Positions 52,193 through 52,227 of a stretch of 52,227 bases of DNA are shown in pieces. The DNA is from SZUA-152 sp964401355 (GTDB lineage Bacteria > Pseudomonadota > Gammaproteobacteria > SZUA-152), in contig CAYNYJ010000012.1 of NCBI GenBank assembly GCA_964401355.1, forward strand, positions 1 through 52,227, read 5' to 3'. The notes beneath the pieces were generated by a model, which did no database searches, was not told the origin of the DNA, and saw only the letters and a list, made by a program, of their open reading frames with translations. The number at the start of each line of letters is the position of its first letter. Position 1 is the stretch's first letter. Made by a program: the position numbers and the translations under genes.

Positions 52193-52227
52193 TTGATACA
52201 CCCCAGTTAAGGATAATTCACTTAACT

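Overview
The window reads as a chromosomal segment of a free-living gammaproteobacterium with mid-range G+C. The strongest evidence is gene order. One long minus-strand block, from about 30.4 kb down to 10.4 kb, carries leuC-leuD-leuB-asd-usg-fimV-(EcfT-like)-truA-trpF-trpB-trpA-accD-folC-dedD-cvpA-purF-metZ. This is a classic gammaproteobacterial cluster, and fimV, dedD-type SPOR proteins and usg beside asd are typical of that class. motAB points to a flagellated cell. No species is claimed.

Layout. (1) 0.2-4.5 kb: a retropepsin-like periplasmic protease and a class I glutamine amidotransferase diverge from one shared CATG; then come a small membrane protein, a perfect 30-bp palindrome containing a CRP-type site, a DUF1853 protein with in-frame 15-bp repeats, and glycerate 2-kinase. 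(2) 4.6-10.3 kb, plus strand: a 1166-residue zinc ribbon/class III cyclase/STAND ATPase/TPR signalling protein, an exported kinesin-light-chain-like TPR protein and an unknown 115-residue protein. (3) 10.4-30.4 kb: the biosynthetic block (methionine, purine, folate, fatty acid, tryptophan, tRNA modification, diaminopimelate/threonine and leucine pathways). metZ is preceded by a SAM-II riboswitch with a good promoter and an apparent terminator/antiterminator platform. The gaps between truA, trpF, trpB, trpA, accD and folC, except trpA-accD, each hold a different palindromic or MITE-like repeat. (4) 30.6-35.6 kb: a LysR regulator divergent from leuC, a decayed PAS-histidine kinase (a 16-bp tandem duplication and a one-base loss break the frame), an outer-membrane barrel protein, an NnrU/ICMT-like membrane methyltransferase and an MFS transporter. 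(5) 35.6-38.9 kb: aroC, motB, motA. (6) 39.1-40.4 kb: tRNA-Ser(GGA), followed by an eroded patch with two frameshifted small genes, one resembling the C-terminus of ArdA antirestriction proteins. (7) 40.4-43.7 kb: a GT4 glycosyltransferase and a glycogen-debranching-type glucosidase. (8) 43.8-50.2 kb, minus: alpha/beta hydrolase, DUF2784 protein, and an ArsR-rhodanese regulator/RND adaptor/RND pump operon. (9) 50.3-52.2 kb: a sterol-desaturase-family protein with a structured-looking 5' leader and an ArsR-like inverted repeat at its promoter, then the 3' remnant of an IS4-family transposase.

I did not find an obvious new defence or secretion system. The best leads are the SAM-II riboswitch platform at metZ, the cyclase-STAND/TPR module with a perfect CRP-type palindrome nearby, the ArsR-rhodanese regulator with its candidate operator at a divergent desaturase gene, and the structured leader of that desaturase. 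All calls rest on reading the sequence and on recalled family features; no database search was run.
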